DNA of 64,000 nt from positions 1-64,000 of the forward strand of contig JBAOII010000033.1 of the NCBI GenBank assembly GCA_037045685.1, read 5' to 3'. How positions within the stretch are numbered: the stretch's first letter is position 1; the number at the start of each line of letters is the position of its first letter. The translations under genes were made by a program, and so were the position numbers. This DNA comes from Competibacter_A sp037045685 (GTDB lineage Bacteria > Pseudomonadota > Gammaproteobacteria > Competibacterales > Competibacteraceae). The notes under the pieces are model-generated. The model was not told where the DNA came from and ran no database searches. It saw nothing but the letters and a program-made list of their open reading frames with translations. Positions 1 through 12,282 of the stretch are shown piece by piece.

Positions 1-1122
1 CATCGAAGTCATCGCTCAATCCAGAAACCGCCTGCCCCATATCGACGACCGTACTAACCGCTGACGCCAAGTGTAGATCGCCGCTGGACCGATTGACGAA
101 CCATGTGCCTGCCGCATTCGTCGCATTCTTTAGTGACTGTTCCGGTCGCGCCGTCCCGGCTCTGGATCGGTTTATTGGTCAAGTTGTTGGCGACCAGCAC
201 ATTTCGCGTCGAGGTAAAGCGATACTCGATTGCCCACGGAAAACTGTTTTCCATGAAAATCGTATTGTTATACACTTGGGTATTGGGACTTTCCGATCAA
301 GGCGATGCCGGTATCTGCATAAGACCCCTTGCATTAGCGGCGTGGTAGATCATATTGTTGCGGATGATCCCACCCATTGTTGGGGCGAGCTGTCCAATCC
401 AAAGCCGATACCCCGGTCGCAGTTGACGATCAGATTTTTCTCCACCGTGTTGTTGGCGGAGCCGCTCCAAAAATGGACGGCGAACTCGGCTACGGAGCCG
501 TTCGGGCTGATGATGTTCTGAAACGTATTGTTTCGCACCACCCAGTTCTTGGCCCCGTGCGCATCGATACCGCCGATATAATACTGTGGCCCAATCCCGG
601 CGCTATACTCAAAAATGACAATTTTCCACCAAGCCCATTATCCGACGTAACGCTGGGATTCGCCGTATCCACGGTCACTTTTAACATCTGCTCGTAGGCA
701 TCGCGCAAAATGCAGTTCTTGATCACCGGCGCATCCGCGTTGGTCTCGCCCGCGATCTGGATCAGATGCCACTTGCTCTTTTGCAGGGTGACATCGCTTA
801 ACTGAAAATTGCTCGCCGCGACCCGAATCACGTTGCCCACTTTCGCGCTGCCGCTCATCGCATCGCCCTGGATAATCACCTTAGTCCGGTCGCCCGACTG
901 GCCGACGATGGCGACGTTTGGCGCGTTGACGTACAGCGTATCGCTCAAAGTATAGGTGCCATCCCGCATCGCAATTGTCGTATTCCCGCCCAAGCTGTTG
1001 GCCGTCGCGACGGCGTTTTGCAGCTCGTCCACGGTGCCGACGGTGATCGTTCCGCCGTGGGCCGTGCCACTCAGCCCGGCCAGAACGCCGAGATACAATA
1101 AAGAAACCGGTTTCATATTCAT
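1..1122 (-). pseudogene. Secreted right-handed beta-helix protein, multiply frameshifted, runs off the window start
   Basis: The start at 1122 has a good ribosome site (GGAGAAAG, 5 nt upstream) and is followed by a signal peptide ending near TAHG. The mature part reads as a parallel beta-helix of the pectate-lyase superfold: repeated turns with VIKNC, VVRNNTF, IIRNNMIY and VYNNTIF rungs rich in Asn. The reading frame changes near 575, 370, 330, 280 and 135, yet each piece continues the same fold, and the frame is still open at base 1 (ending SGLSDDFD). The gene lies just downstream of the PKD/LamG gene on the same strand, so it may share its transcript. Substrate is unknown; polysaccharide binding or cleavage is only suggested by the fold. 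Either a recently broken gene or a stretch of poor sequence. Confidence 0.7.
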
Positions 1123-1139
1123 CAGCTTTCTCCGAACCA

Positions 1140-1161
1140 GGGTCCGCCGATCGGCGGACCC
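1140..1161. repeat. 22-bp perfect palindrome between two surface-protein genes
   Basis: The sequence is its own reverse complement, centred on CCGCCGATCGGCGG. It sits between the stop codon of the PKD/LamG gene and the ribosome site of the beta-helix gene. There is no T-run after it on the minus strand, so it does not look like an intrinsic terminator. It could stabilise mRNA ends or bind a protein. Confidence 0.6.
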
Positions 1162-1183
1162 CTGTAGTTTTACCGCCAGCCGT

Positions 1184-3417
1184 TTAGTACCCCGCCCCAT
1201 ACCCCGACAGCGGGCCGTTGGCGGAGATCGTACCGGTTGACCAAGTGCTCGGCAAACTGGTCAGCGCGGTGCTCTGTGCTCGTCTCGCTGGGCTGCGCGA
1301 TGCTGCCCACCTTATCACGGAACTTGAGCGCGCCGCTCGTGCTGAGAATCGCGACCCAATACTTCGTGCCGGCGGTGACCTTGGTCGCGGGCATCGAGAA
1401 CCGTGTTCCAGCTTCCCGCCTTGGGCGAACTCAAGGTTCCCGTGGCGAGCAGAGTGCCCGGGCGGCCGTTGCTGTCCGCGTAGAGGCCCACGATCAGCTT
1501 GGTGGAAGCCGAACCGGTATCCACGTACACGGGGAGGCTGGTGATCTGGCCGGTGACCGAAGCCGTGGTTTGGAAGGCCGCAGCCGTACCCTGCGGGAGG
1601 GAATCGGACACCGATCCGATCGTCTGACTCACCCAGCAACAGCTTGGGAGGCGAGGACTTGGCGACCGCGGTGTTCATATCGGTCGCGATTTCGGTCACG
1701 CTCAAGGCGCGGTTGTAGATGCGGACCTCGTCGATGCGGCCCTGGAAAGTACCGCCCCAGGTCGCTGGTGCCGCCGATCTAGGACTCTGCCGGTGGCTAC
1801 TCATCGGACCCCGGTATAGCGGCTTGCTGGCGATTCTGAGCGCGCCGTTGACGTAGAGCGCGTCGATTGCTGGTCCATCGATAGGTGACCGCGATATGGG
1901 TCCAGGCGTTGAGGGGCGGCAGCATAGGAGCCACGTGCGCGATCGTGCCGTCACTGGATCGATAGACTCGCTCCGGTAGCTTGGCGTGTCAGGCCGATGT
2001 TGAGCGCATAGAGGATAGGTGAGATCGGATGTTCGCGTTCCTTTGACGAGCACCGTGCGCCATACCGCTGCATCGCTGGTCGGATACACCCACGCTTCCA
2101 GCGTCATGCCGGTGGTCAGGTCCAGAGAAGCCGAGTCGTTGACCGTGCACCCGGTCGTCGACGCCGTCGAAGGAGAGCGCTTTGCCGAATTTGCCCGACG
2201 TGGTCCGCGTGGCGCCGGAAATGGTGCCATGATTGCCCTTGCCGGAGGCATCGACCACGGTCGTCGCCGCTCGCTTCCTCGAAATTGTAGGCCGCGACCA
2301 AGCCGCGCCGGTGCTCGCGCTCGCCGCCGACACGGTGATGGTTTGGGTCTTGGTGCTGGGCGTCGTGCCGCTGGAGCCGGTGGCGGTCAGGGTCACGGTG
2401 TAGGTGCCGGCGGTTTTATAGGTGTGGGCCGGCGGATTTTGCACGTTGCTGGTGGTGCCGTCGCCGAAGTTCCAGCGACCAGCCGGTGACGGCGTGCCGG
2501 TCGAAGTGTCGCTGAAGGTGGCCAGCAGCGGCGCGGCGTCCGCTCGTCGGGCTGGCGGTGAAGCCGGCGACCGGGCGTCGGTGGCGGTCGCCGAAATGGT
2601 CTTGGTCGTGGTGCTGCTGCCGCCCGCGTTGCTGACGGTCAGCTTCACGGTGTAGGTGCCGGCCGAGTTGTAGGTTTTCGCGACGCTCTGCGAGCGGTGC
2701 TGGTGGTGCCGTCGCCGAAATCCCAGGTGCGATTGGTCGAAACGGTGCCGGTCGAGGTGTCAGGTCAAGGTCACCAGCAGCGGCGCGGTCCCGGAAGTCG
2801 GGGTGGCGCTGAAACTGGCGACGGGCGCGGCTACGGTGGGGGCTGTCACCGAAATGGTCTTGGTGGCGGTGGTGCTGCCGCCCGCGTTGGTGACGGTCAG
2901 CTTGACGGTGTAGGTGCCGGCCGCGCTGTAGGTTTTCGCGACGCTCTGGGCGGTGCTGGTGGTGCCGTCGCCCAAATCCCACGCGCGACTGGTGATCGTG
3001 CCGGTCGAGGTGTCGGCCAAATTGACCGTCACCGGCGCGGTGCCGGAGGTTTTGTCGGCGCTGAAGCTGGCGACCGGGGCGGCGACAGTCAGGGGTTTGC
3101 TCACCTCGTTGGAAAAGCCGCTTTCGTTGCCGGCGCTGTCGTAAGCCTTGACCGCGAAATAATAGGTCGATCCGTCGGCCAAGCTGGCCACCGTGGCGGT
3201 GGTCGAATTGCCCGACGTTCATATTGGAGGAGTAGCTGCCGCTGGCGGTTCCGTAGTACACCTTATAGCCGCTCACCGGACCGGAGCTGGCGTTCCAGGC
3301 CAAACTGACCTGCCCAGCAAAAACGTTCGTCGAGAAAAAAACCAACAAAACACTCAACCATCCCAGCGCGCGCCAGATCGGGTTAAGCAGTGTCGAAGTC
3401 GAAGCTGTGGTAGACAT
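1184..3417 (-). pseudogene. Secreted FnIII-PKD(x3)-LamG surface protein, multiply frameshifted
   Basis: The start at 3417 follows GAGGA and leads into a signal peptide ending near NVFAGQ. Domains in order: a fibronectin type III domain (about 3340-3080), three PKD domains (about 3070-2850, 2830-2600 and 2590-2330; the WDLGDGTT, WDFGDGTT and WNFGDGTT signatures mark them), a LamG/concanavalin-like domain (about 2310-1680; FEEASG, LSFDGVDD, LEAWVYP, GRIDEVRIYNRAL) and a C-terminal beta domain (about 1650-1184). The product would be an extracellular carbohydrate- or matrix-binding protein. The coding signal jumps between frames at least eight times (for example near 3205, 2762, 2693, 2290, 2268 and 2145) while the domains remain recognisable. 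It follows a cyclic-di-GMP-I riboswitch, which fits a biofilm-matrix role. Confidence 0.75.
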
Positions 3418-3489
3418 TATTTTGATCCTCAAGGTTGTTGCCACGCGAACGTGACAAAACCAAGAGGTCATGTCTCTACAGCATTGATT

Positions 3490-3590
3490 GCTGCGTTCGC
3501 CCGGCGACTCTGCGACCTTGCCCCGAATGATCGAGGGTTAGGCCAGTAGTTTTGCGTCCCTACCTTTCGGTAGGTTTGCCTTTATCAAGC
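3490..3590 (-). promoter_or_regulatory. Cyclic-di-GMP-I (GEMM) riboswitch
   Basis: On the minus strand this reads as a GEMM-I aptamer: GATAAAGGCAAACC, then the P2 hairpin CTACC-GAAA-GGTAG with its GNRA tetraloop, then GGACGCAAA, then GGCCTAA (tetraloop-receptor side), and a second stem ending in GTCGCCGGGC. These are the conserved blocks of the family in the right order. It lies about 70 nt upstream of the start of the FnIII/PKD/LamG gene. This class often controls extracellular matrix and PKD-type proteins. Whether ligand switches it on or off cannot be told by eye. Confidence 0.85.
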
Positions 3591-3629
3591 GGGTACTAAT
3601 ATAGACTCGTTGAAGGTTGTCGTCAACAG

Positions 3630-4958
3630 TTATTTGCCACCTGTAAGAAAAAAATTGCTGATTATTGGCAATAATCGTGTGGGAAAGGCCAGATTGAACT
3701 GATGTCGGATTTGCCGGGGCATAAACTGTTCGCGATGCGAAATTATCCGAGAAGTGCTTATTTTATTGGATGGTTTTTCCCCGAGTACCCAGCCGAAGCG
3801 CGGCCTCGATTCCAGTGCCGGCCCGCGCTGGGTCGCCTGGAAATGCTGCCAAACCGCCAGGCTCCCGCCGATGACCAGCGCCGCCAGCAGGATGGCGAGC
3901 GCGATCTTCCACCCGCTGTAGGGCCGCTCGCCCTGCACCTCTCCCGTGCGGCCGTTGACCACGAAGCGATAGGTTTTGTCGCGGAAGCGGAAGGCCGACA
4001 TCCACACCGGTAGCAGAACATGCTTGAACCGGATCTCGCCGTAGCGCGTGTCCAGGGCGTGTATGCGCTGGCGATCCCCGCCGATGTCCAGCTCGACATC
4101 GCGGCGGATGACCGGCGCCATCCGTTCCCGGGCGCGCTCGAAGCCGTCCTCCAATCCCACCTGATACATCTCGCTCTGGAAACCGCTCAGGTATTCCTCC
4201 CGATAGAGCGTCAGATTCGCCAAATCCCAAGGCTCCAGGTTTTCGGTCACCGCTTGCGGTAGCGAGCGGCTGGCCAGCACCAGCACATCGTCGAAGAACC
4301 GCGAGACCGCGCCCGCCGCCGGCGTCCAGCGGGTCTTGGTGACGATGCGAACCCGCTCCACTTCCTGGCCGTTTTCGATCGCTCGGTAGGCTTCCTGGAC
4401 CTGATAGTCGTCGCCCCGCTCGCCCTGATAGCGGGTGGCGGTATCCGCGTCATAGGTCCAGTACGGCACGTACATGCCGGACAGGCGCGCATCGTTGCGG
4501 GCGTAATCCTTGAGTCCGCCGGGCGCGAACCACAAGCCGCCCAGCCATCGCTGAAAGGTGGCGCGAGCTGGGTCGCGGCCGATCTTGAAGGGCAGCAGCG
4601 CCTGAACCTGCAATTGGCGGTGCTGCTCGGTTTTCGCCACCACCGGCGAGCCGCAGAACGGGCACTGGCCGGCGTGAGTGGCGGGGTCGAAGCTATAGGA
4701 TGCGCCGCAGGAATCGCAATGGATCGCGATGTTTTCGCGAAGCGGCGCGCTGGTCGCCAAGGCGCGCAGCGTTTCCCGAAAATCCTGTTCCCGGATCGGC
4801 GCGGCGGAACCGGCAATCCGGTTTTCGTGGCCGCAGTGACCGCAACGCAGCACGTCGGTGCCGGGGGCGTATGCCAGCGAAGCGCCGCACTGTTCACAGG
4901 GAAAACGGCGGGGTTCAGGGTTGCTGGCGGGAGAGGGCATTCCGGGTTCTTGCCGCAT
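3630..4958 (-). CDS. Double zinc-ribbon membrane protein
   Basis: About 442 aa. The start at 4958 is supported by GGAG nine nt upstream; an in-frame ATG at 5006 is the alternative. Two zinc ribbons lie near the N-terminus: CEQCG...CGHC (about residues 20-45) and CDSCG...CPFC (about 78-103). A conserved middle region follows, with a GMYVPYWTYD motif, then one membrane helix (WKIALAILLAALVIGG) near residue 370. The architecture matches the TFIIB-zinc-ribbon/primosomal-N'-like 'zinc ribbon domain protein' family, whose function is not established; the large soluble part would be cytoplasmic. The last ~45 residues (after GEKP) look unlike the rest and may be read-through of a lost stop codon. Confidence 0.7.
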   Translation of the reverse strand: MRQEPGMPSPASNPEPRRFPCEQCGASLAYAPGTDVLRCGHCGHENRIAGSAAPIREQDFRETLRALATSAPLRENIAIHCDSCGASYSFDPATHAGQCPFCGSPVVAKTEQHRQLQVQALLPFKIGRDPARATFQRWLGGLWFAPGGLKDYARNDARLSGMYVPYWTYDADTATRYQGERGDDYQVQEAYRAIENGQEVERVRIVTKTRWTPAAGAVSRFFDDVLVLASRSLPQAVTENLEPWDLANLTLYREEYLSGFQSEMYQVGLEDGFERARERMAPVIRRDVELDIGGDRQRIHALDTRYGEIRFKHVLLPVWMSAFRFRDKTYRFVVNGRTGEVQGERPYSGWKIALAILLAALVIGGSLAVWQHFQATQRGPALESRPRFGWVLGEKPSNKISTSRIISHREQFMPRQIRHQFNLAFPTRLLPIISNFFLTGGK

Positions 4959-5661
4959 GGCGAGGGGCTCCTTCAAAAGGGTTTTCAGGAGTCTAGCAGG
5001 CTCCATGACCCGTTCCCCAGTACCGATATGCGTAGTGTTGATCCGCAATGCTCGCATTGTTTCACACCCTCTTTAGCGGTCTCGCCTGCCCGAGCGCTAC
5101 AGGCCCTCAGGGCTCTCAGGACAGTCAGTGCCACTTATCGAAATAATAATGCGAGAACATGGAAGCACAGAAAAAAAAACAAATGCAACCATTTAATTTG
5201 AAAAGTAATATTAATTACATTCGTAGAATGCTCGTTATTGAGCATCGAAATATTTATAAATACTTATTAAATATCAATAAGATAATAACTACTCGAATGA
5301 TTAAGACATAAATCAAAATATTTTCTTATAATACAAATAGATAAAATTATTATTTAGTTTTAATGATAAATTTGTTTTGTCATATTTTAGGTACATGGCT
5401 CGCTGTCCTCGGGAAACTACCGAATATTGTTTGCCCTGAATAGCTTTGCGCGGGAGTTGGTTCAACGGTGGCTCGACAGGGTTTCTCCCCCGTGCACGCT
5501 GCGACCAACCGGACTTGATATCGGCTCTCTTCTCTGCGGGAGGAGAAGTTGAGTCCCTCGAAGCGCGTCGCCCCTTCGGGAAAAGGACCGCCGAGTCCGG
5601 CGTACCCGCTAAGGCCGACACTCCCGCGCGCCGACACGCCGATAATCCATGACAAGGCTTT
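4959..5661. other. Intergenic region with an AT-rich island
   Basis: No gene can be supported here. Bases about 5150-5400 are strongly AT-rich (long A runs, many TAAT and ATTA words), unlike the GC-rich genes around them. Bases about 5400-5650 return to high GC with several short hairpins and no convincing reading frame. Confidence 0.6.
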
Positions 5662-5691
5662 TTGTGCATTGCACAATCGGTTTGCTATAAT
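5662..5691 (+). promoter_or_regulatory. Promoter with a palindromic operator
   Basis: A perfect palindrome TTGTGCA-T-TGCACAA covers 5662-5676 and contains the -35-like TTGTGC. An exact TATAAT follows at 5686-5691 with 18-bp spacing. Transcription would begin near 5698, giving a short leader before the ATG at 5721. A second TATAAT lies at 5712-5717. Confidence 0.6.
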
Positions 5692-5720
5692 CAAAAAAGC
5701 CAACCAACAAGCCTATAATC

Positions 5721-6497
5721 ATGTATATCGTGGACGATCCAACCTTGGCGCTCATCACTCGTTTCGTGGGGGACGCTTCGAATCTGAACTTGTCGGACGA
5801 GGACTTTCTGTTCGAGCAGATCGCGGCCATCGAGCGGCATGTCGCGCAATTTCCCGACGATGAGCGGCAGGCGCGGGCGCTGGAGTGGATCGAGGCCCAC
5901 GCCCAGCATTACCGCCGGCAATGGCAGAAACAGGCGGCCGTCGGGGTGTTGGCCGGTGCGCGCTGCCCCGATTGTCCGCTGGACGGCGGCGCTCGGACCG
6001 CGCCGTGCCCGATCCATAAAAAATGGTTGGAGCTGTTGCGCCGCTATGCCGCCGCCGAACTGTCGGCGCGGGAATACGTCGAGGATACCCTGAAGTTGTT
6101 GGGCACGCGAAAGGATCGATTGCGGGTGGGGCAAGCCCGCTCGCCGGCTGCCGGACGGGCGTTGCGTGCCCGCTCCCGGCTGAGCGAAGGCGGCCGGACG
6201 CCCCTTCGCCTCTCGGCTTCGGGGTGGAAGCTCGAACGAGCGATGCCGCCGACAGGCCCTCGGTCTGATCGGCCGACCGCGCCGATTCTTGTCGCCGGAG
6301 AAACCGAACGACCCGGCCGGATAAACGTTCCCCCGATTCGGCGCCGCGACCGGATCGATGCGGTTAAGCTCCCGGGCTGTTTCGGAGTTAAGATGCGCGC
6401 CATAATTACTGACGAGCGGCCACCGTGTCTCGTCGCTTCCGAAGACTTCCCGCAGCGGGGGGCGCGGCCATCTCGCGCGCCGTTGGCTGTGCCGTAG
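5721..6497 (+). CDS. Hypothetical protein with a CPDC...CPIH cluster
   Basis: 258 aa by the open frame. I do not recognise the family. The first ~135 residues look like an ordinary soluble, mostly helical acidic protein with a possible metal site (CPDC then CPIHKKW near residues 80-98). From about residue 136 onward the frame is rich in Arg, Pro and Gly, with no recognisable fold; this part overlaps hairpin-rich sequence and the start of the next gene region. The original gene may have ended near 6130 and read into non-coding DNA after loss of its stop codon. The gene has its own promoter and palindromic operator just upstream. Confidence 0.5.
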   Translation: MYIVDDPTLALITRFVGDASNLNLSDEDFLFEQIAAIERHVAQFPDDERQARALEWIEAHAQHYRRQWQKQAAVGVLAGARCPDCPLDGGARTAPCPIHKKWLELLRRYAAAELSAREYVEDTLKLLGTRKDRLRVGQARSPAAGRALRARSRLSEGGRTPLRLSASGWKLERAMPPTGPRSDRPTAPILVAGETERPGRINVPPIRRRDRIDAVKLPGCFGVKMRAIITDERPPCLVASEDFPQRGARPSRAPLAVP

Positions 6498-6508
6498 AGC
6501 TTGTCCCA

Positions 6509-9451
<2,943 letters not shown>

Positions 9452-9483
9452 TTGTTCAATTCAATGATTTGCGCGGGTATGAA

Positions 9484-11274
9484 ATGAGCGAACACGAACG
9501 GGACGAAGCCAAAAGCCTCCGCGAGAAAGCCGAGGCCAGCGCGGCGCGGCGCGGTTTGGAGGCGCCGAAGCTGTCGAGCGAGCAAACCGGCAAGCTGGTG
9601 CACGAACTCCAGGTCCACCAGATCGAGCTGGAGATTCAAAACGAAGAGTTGCGCCGGGTCATGGAGGAGCTGGAGCAATCCCGCAACCAGTTTTCCCTGC
9701 TGTTCCATCAGGCGCCGATCGGCTATCTGGTGTTGAACGATGTCGGCCTGATCCACGAAGTCAACGAAACCTTTTGCCGGATGGTGAGCGGCAAGCGGGA
9801 ACGGCTCATCGGCAGCCCGTTTTCGGAGTGCATGGAAGGCGATGATCGCGGGGTGTTTTTGGCGCGCTACCGGGCGTTTTTCAGCAACCCGGCCGGGAAA
9901 AGCCTGGAAGCGCTGATTTTGCGGGCGGAGGGCCCGGCGTTTTACGCCCACATGGAAGGCGCCATCATCAACACCTCCCTGGGGCGTCAGCACGCCAACA
10001 GCATGCCCCTGCTGTTTCTGGCGGTCACCGACATCACGGAACGGAAGTGGGCGGAGGAAAAGCGCTTGCAGCTGGAGCGCCAGATGCAGCAGACCCAGAA
10101 GCTGGAGAGCTTGGGCGTGCTGGCCGGCGGCATCGCGCACGATTTCAACAATCTCCTGACGGTCATTCTGGGAAACGCCAGCCTGGCCCTGGACGAGCTG
10201 CCGCCGATCACCCCGGCCCGCGATAGCCTCATTTCGATCGAGGAGACCTCGCTGCGCGCCGCCGAACTCTGCCGGCAAATGCTGGCGTATTCGGGCAAGG
10301 GCCAGTGCGTCATCGAAAACATCCGGCCGGGGGATCTGATCGGCGAAATGGTCTCGCTGCTCAAGGCGTCGATCAGCAAAAAGGCCATTTTCAACCTGAA
10401 TCTGAAAGACTCGCTGCCGCCCCTGCGCGGCGACCCCAGCCAAATTCGCCAGGTCATCATGAATCTGGTGATCAACGCCTCGGAAGCCCTCGGCGAGTAC
10501 AGCGGCGCGATCACGATCTCGACCGGGGTCATGGAGTGTTCGCGCGAGTATTTGTCCGAGGCGTTTCTGGACGAGAGCTTGGCCGAAGGGTCTTACGTGT
10601 GGCTGGAGGTGTCGGACACCGGCTGCGGCATGGATCAGGAAATTCAGCGGCGCATTTTCGAGCCGTTTTTCACCACCAAATTCACCGGGCGGGGACTCGG
10701 GTTGTCGGCCGTGCTCGGCATCGTGCGCGGGCACAAGGGCGCGCTCAAGGTTTACAGCGAGCCGGGGCGGGGCACCAGCTTCAAAGTGCTGTTTCCCGCC
10801 GTGCTGGAGGAGCGGGTGCTGGCGGGCCGCAGCCAGGGCATGAAGTCGGGCGGCTGGAAGGGCGCGGGCACGATTTTGCTGGTGGACGACGAGGAATCGG
10901 TGCGGATCATGGGCACCCGGATGCTGGAGCGGATCGGCTTCGGGGTGTTGACCGCCGTGGACGGTCGCGAGGCCCTGGACATCTACCGGGAGCGCCACGA
11001 CGAGATCGCGCTGGTCTTGCTGGACTTGACCATGCCCGATCTGGACGGGGAGGAAGCCTTCCGCGAGCTGCGCCGGATCGATCCCCGAGTGTGCGTGGTG
11101 ATGTCGAGCGGCTACACCGAAAGCGAAATCGCGCCGCGGTTCGCGGGCAAGCGGCTGTCCGGTTTTCTGCAAAAGCCCTACACCCTCGACGCGCTCACCC
11201 AGTGCCTGCGCGGCGCCCTGGGCGCCAGCGCCCCGCTCGGCAGGCCGGCACCCGCCGACGATCGGCGGGAGTGA
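9484..11274 (+). CDS. PAS hybrid histidine kinase with C-terminal receiver
   Basis: 596 aa, cytoplasmic (no membrane helices). Order: a short coiled coil (HELQVHQIELEIQNEEL), PAS domain (about 70-190), histidine phosphotransfer helix with IAHDFNN (His near 218), HATPase (about 320-440; N box NLVINASEA, GCGM and GLGLS boxes), and a receiver domain (about 460-580; DDEE, LLDLTMPD phospho-Asp near 515, Lys in LQKPY). The HDFNN-type H-box belongs to the HisKA family common in PAS kinases with attached receivers. It follows the CheB-CheR-PAS gene by 32 nt, so the pair is likely one signalling unit. The output partner is not visible here. Confidence 0.88.
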   Translation: MSEHERDEAKSLREKAEASAARRGLEAPKLSSEQTGKLVHELQVHQIELEIQNEELRRVMEELEQSRNQFSLLFHQAPIGYLVLNDVGLIHEVNETFCRMVSGKRERLIGSPFSECMEGDDRGVFLARYRAFFSNPAGKSLEALILRAEGPAFYAHMEGAIINTSLGRQHANSMPLLFLAVTDITERKWAEEKRLQLERQMQQTQKLESLGVLAGGIAHDFNNLLTVILGNASLALDELPPITPARDSLISIEETSLRAAELCRQMLAYSGKGQCVIENIRPGDLIGEMVSLLKASISKKAIFNLNLKDSLPPLRGDPSQIRQVIMNLVINASEALGEYSGAITISTGVMECSREYLSEAFLDESLAEGSYVWLEVSDTGCGMDQEIQRRIFEPFFTTKFTGRGLGLSAVLGIVRGHKGALKVYSEPGRGTSFKVLFPAVLEERVLAGRSQGMKSGGWKGAGTILLVDDEESVRIMGTRMLERIGFGVLTAVDGREALDIYRERHDEIALVLLDLTMPDLDGEEAFRELRRIDPRVCVVMSSGYTESEIAPRFAGKRLSGFLQKPYTLDALTQCLRGALGASAPLGRPAPADDRRE

Positions 11275-11321
11275 GGGCCGGCGGAGCGGGAAAACTGGCG
11301 ATGGCCCCTCGAAAACGAACC

Positions 11322-11364
11322 CTCACCCCCGATCCCTCCGCCGAAAGGAGAGGGGGGTTCCAAA
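11322..11364. repeat. REP-like palindromic element
   Basis: An imperfect GC-rich palindrome of the CCCTCACCCC...GGAGAGGGG type lies between the kinase gene and the dioxygenase gene. Similar units occur at about 12216-12252, 29459-29500 and inside pbpC at 49980-50062. Confidence 0.5.
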
Positions 11365-11414
11365 AACCCGCGCGGCGTCAAGTTGACTTCACTTGAGATG
11401 CGAGATCGATCACC

Positions 11415-12194
11415 ATGCGGTTTCCCAGCGTCTTTGTTTCCCACGGTGCCCCGACCTTGGCCATCGAGGACGTTCCGGCCAGCCGGTTTCTGCGGGGATT
11501 CGGCCAGGAACTGGGCCGACCGAGCGCCATTCTGGTGGTTTCCGCGCATTGGGACACCGCCGCGCCGATGGTGACCACCGCGCCGCGCCTGGAGACGATT
11601 CACGACTTCGGTGGATTCGATCCGGCGCTTTACGCGATCCGCTACGCGCCGCCGGGCGCGGTCGAGGTGGCGGAGCGAGCGCGAGCGACGCTGAAAGCGG
11701 CGGGGTTCGTGGTGGTTGCCGATCCGGCGCGGGGGATCGATCACGGCGGCTGGGTGCCGCTGCTGTTGATGTATCCGGCGGCGGACATTCCGGTGTTGCA
11801 GTTGAGCGTTCAGTCCCGGCTGGAGGCCGGGCACCATTTCCGGCTGGGCCAGGCGTTGCGACCCTTGCGGGAAGCGGGGGTGCTGATCCTGGCTTCGGGC
11901 AGCGCCACGCACAATTTGCGGGAAGCGTTCCGCGCCGTTCCCGGCACGCCGACGCCGGAATGGGTCACCGAATTTGGCGAGTGGGTGGCCAAGGCGCTGG
12001 CCGAGCAGCGCATCGACGATCTGCTCGACTACGAGCGGCTGGGGCCGCACGCGCGCCGGAACCATCCCACGGTGGAGCATTTCGTGCCCTTGCTGGTGGC
12101 GCTGGGCGCGGGCACGCCGGGCGTCGCGCCGCGGCGGGCGCACGCCAGCACCACGCTCGCCGTGCTCGCCATGGATGCCTACGTGTTCGATTAG
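11415..12194 (+). CDS. DODA-type extradiol aromatic-ring-opening dioxygenase (YgiD-like)
   Basis: 259 aa, the usual length for the class III extradiol (LigB/DODA) family. The metal-site histidines are visible: SHGAP near residue 10, SAHWDT near 44, DHGGW near 115, and HPTVEHF near 215. Family members cleave catechol-type rings such as L-DOPA between carbons 4 and 5, using zinc or iron; the physiological substrate of the bacterial YgiD group is uncertain. Cytoplasmic. The gene stands alone between REP-like palindromes and shows no obvious operon partner. Confidence 0.88.
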   Translation: MRFPSVFVSHGAPTLAIEDVPASRFLRGFGQELGRPSAILVVSAHWDTAAPMVTTAPRLETIHDFGGFDPALYAIRYAPPGAVEVAERARATLKAAGFVVVADPARGIDHGGWVPLLLMYPAADIPVLQLSVQSRLEAGHHFRLGQALRPLREAGVLILASGSATHNLREAFRAVPGTPTPEWVTEFGEWVAKALAEQRIDDLLDYERLGPHARRNHPTVEHFVPLLVALGAGTPGVAPRRAHASTTLAVLAMDAYVFD

Positions 12195-12282
12195 CGCGGC
12201 GGGCGCTTAAAGCCACCTTCGCCCCCATCCCCCGTCCGCTGGCCGGCGGGGAATTTCCACGCACCTCAAAACGGCACCAGCC

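Noticed and set aside
1140..1161. Palindrome as a terminator
   Set aside because: No T-run on the relevant strand.
5313..5669. Short minus-strand frames in the 5.3-5.7 kb region
   Set aside because: They run through the AT-rich island and hairpins, with no protein-like pattern.
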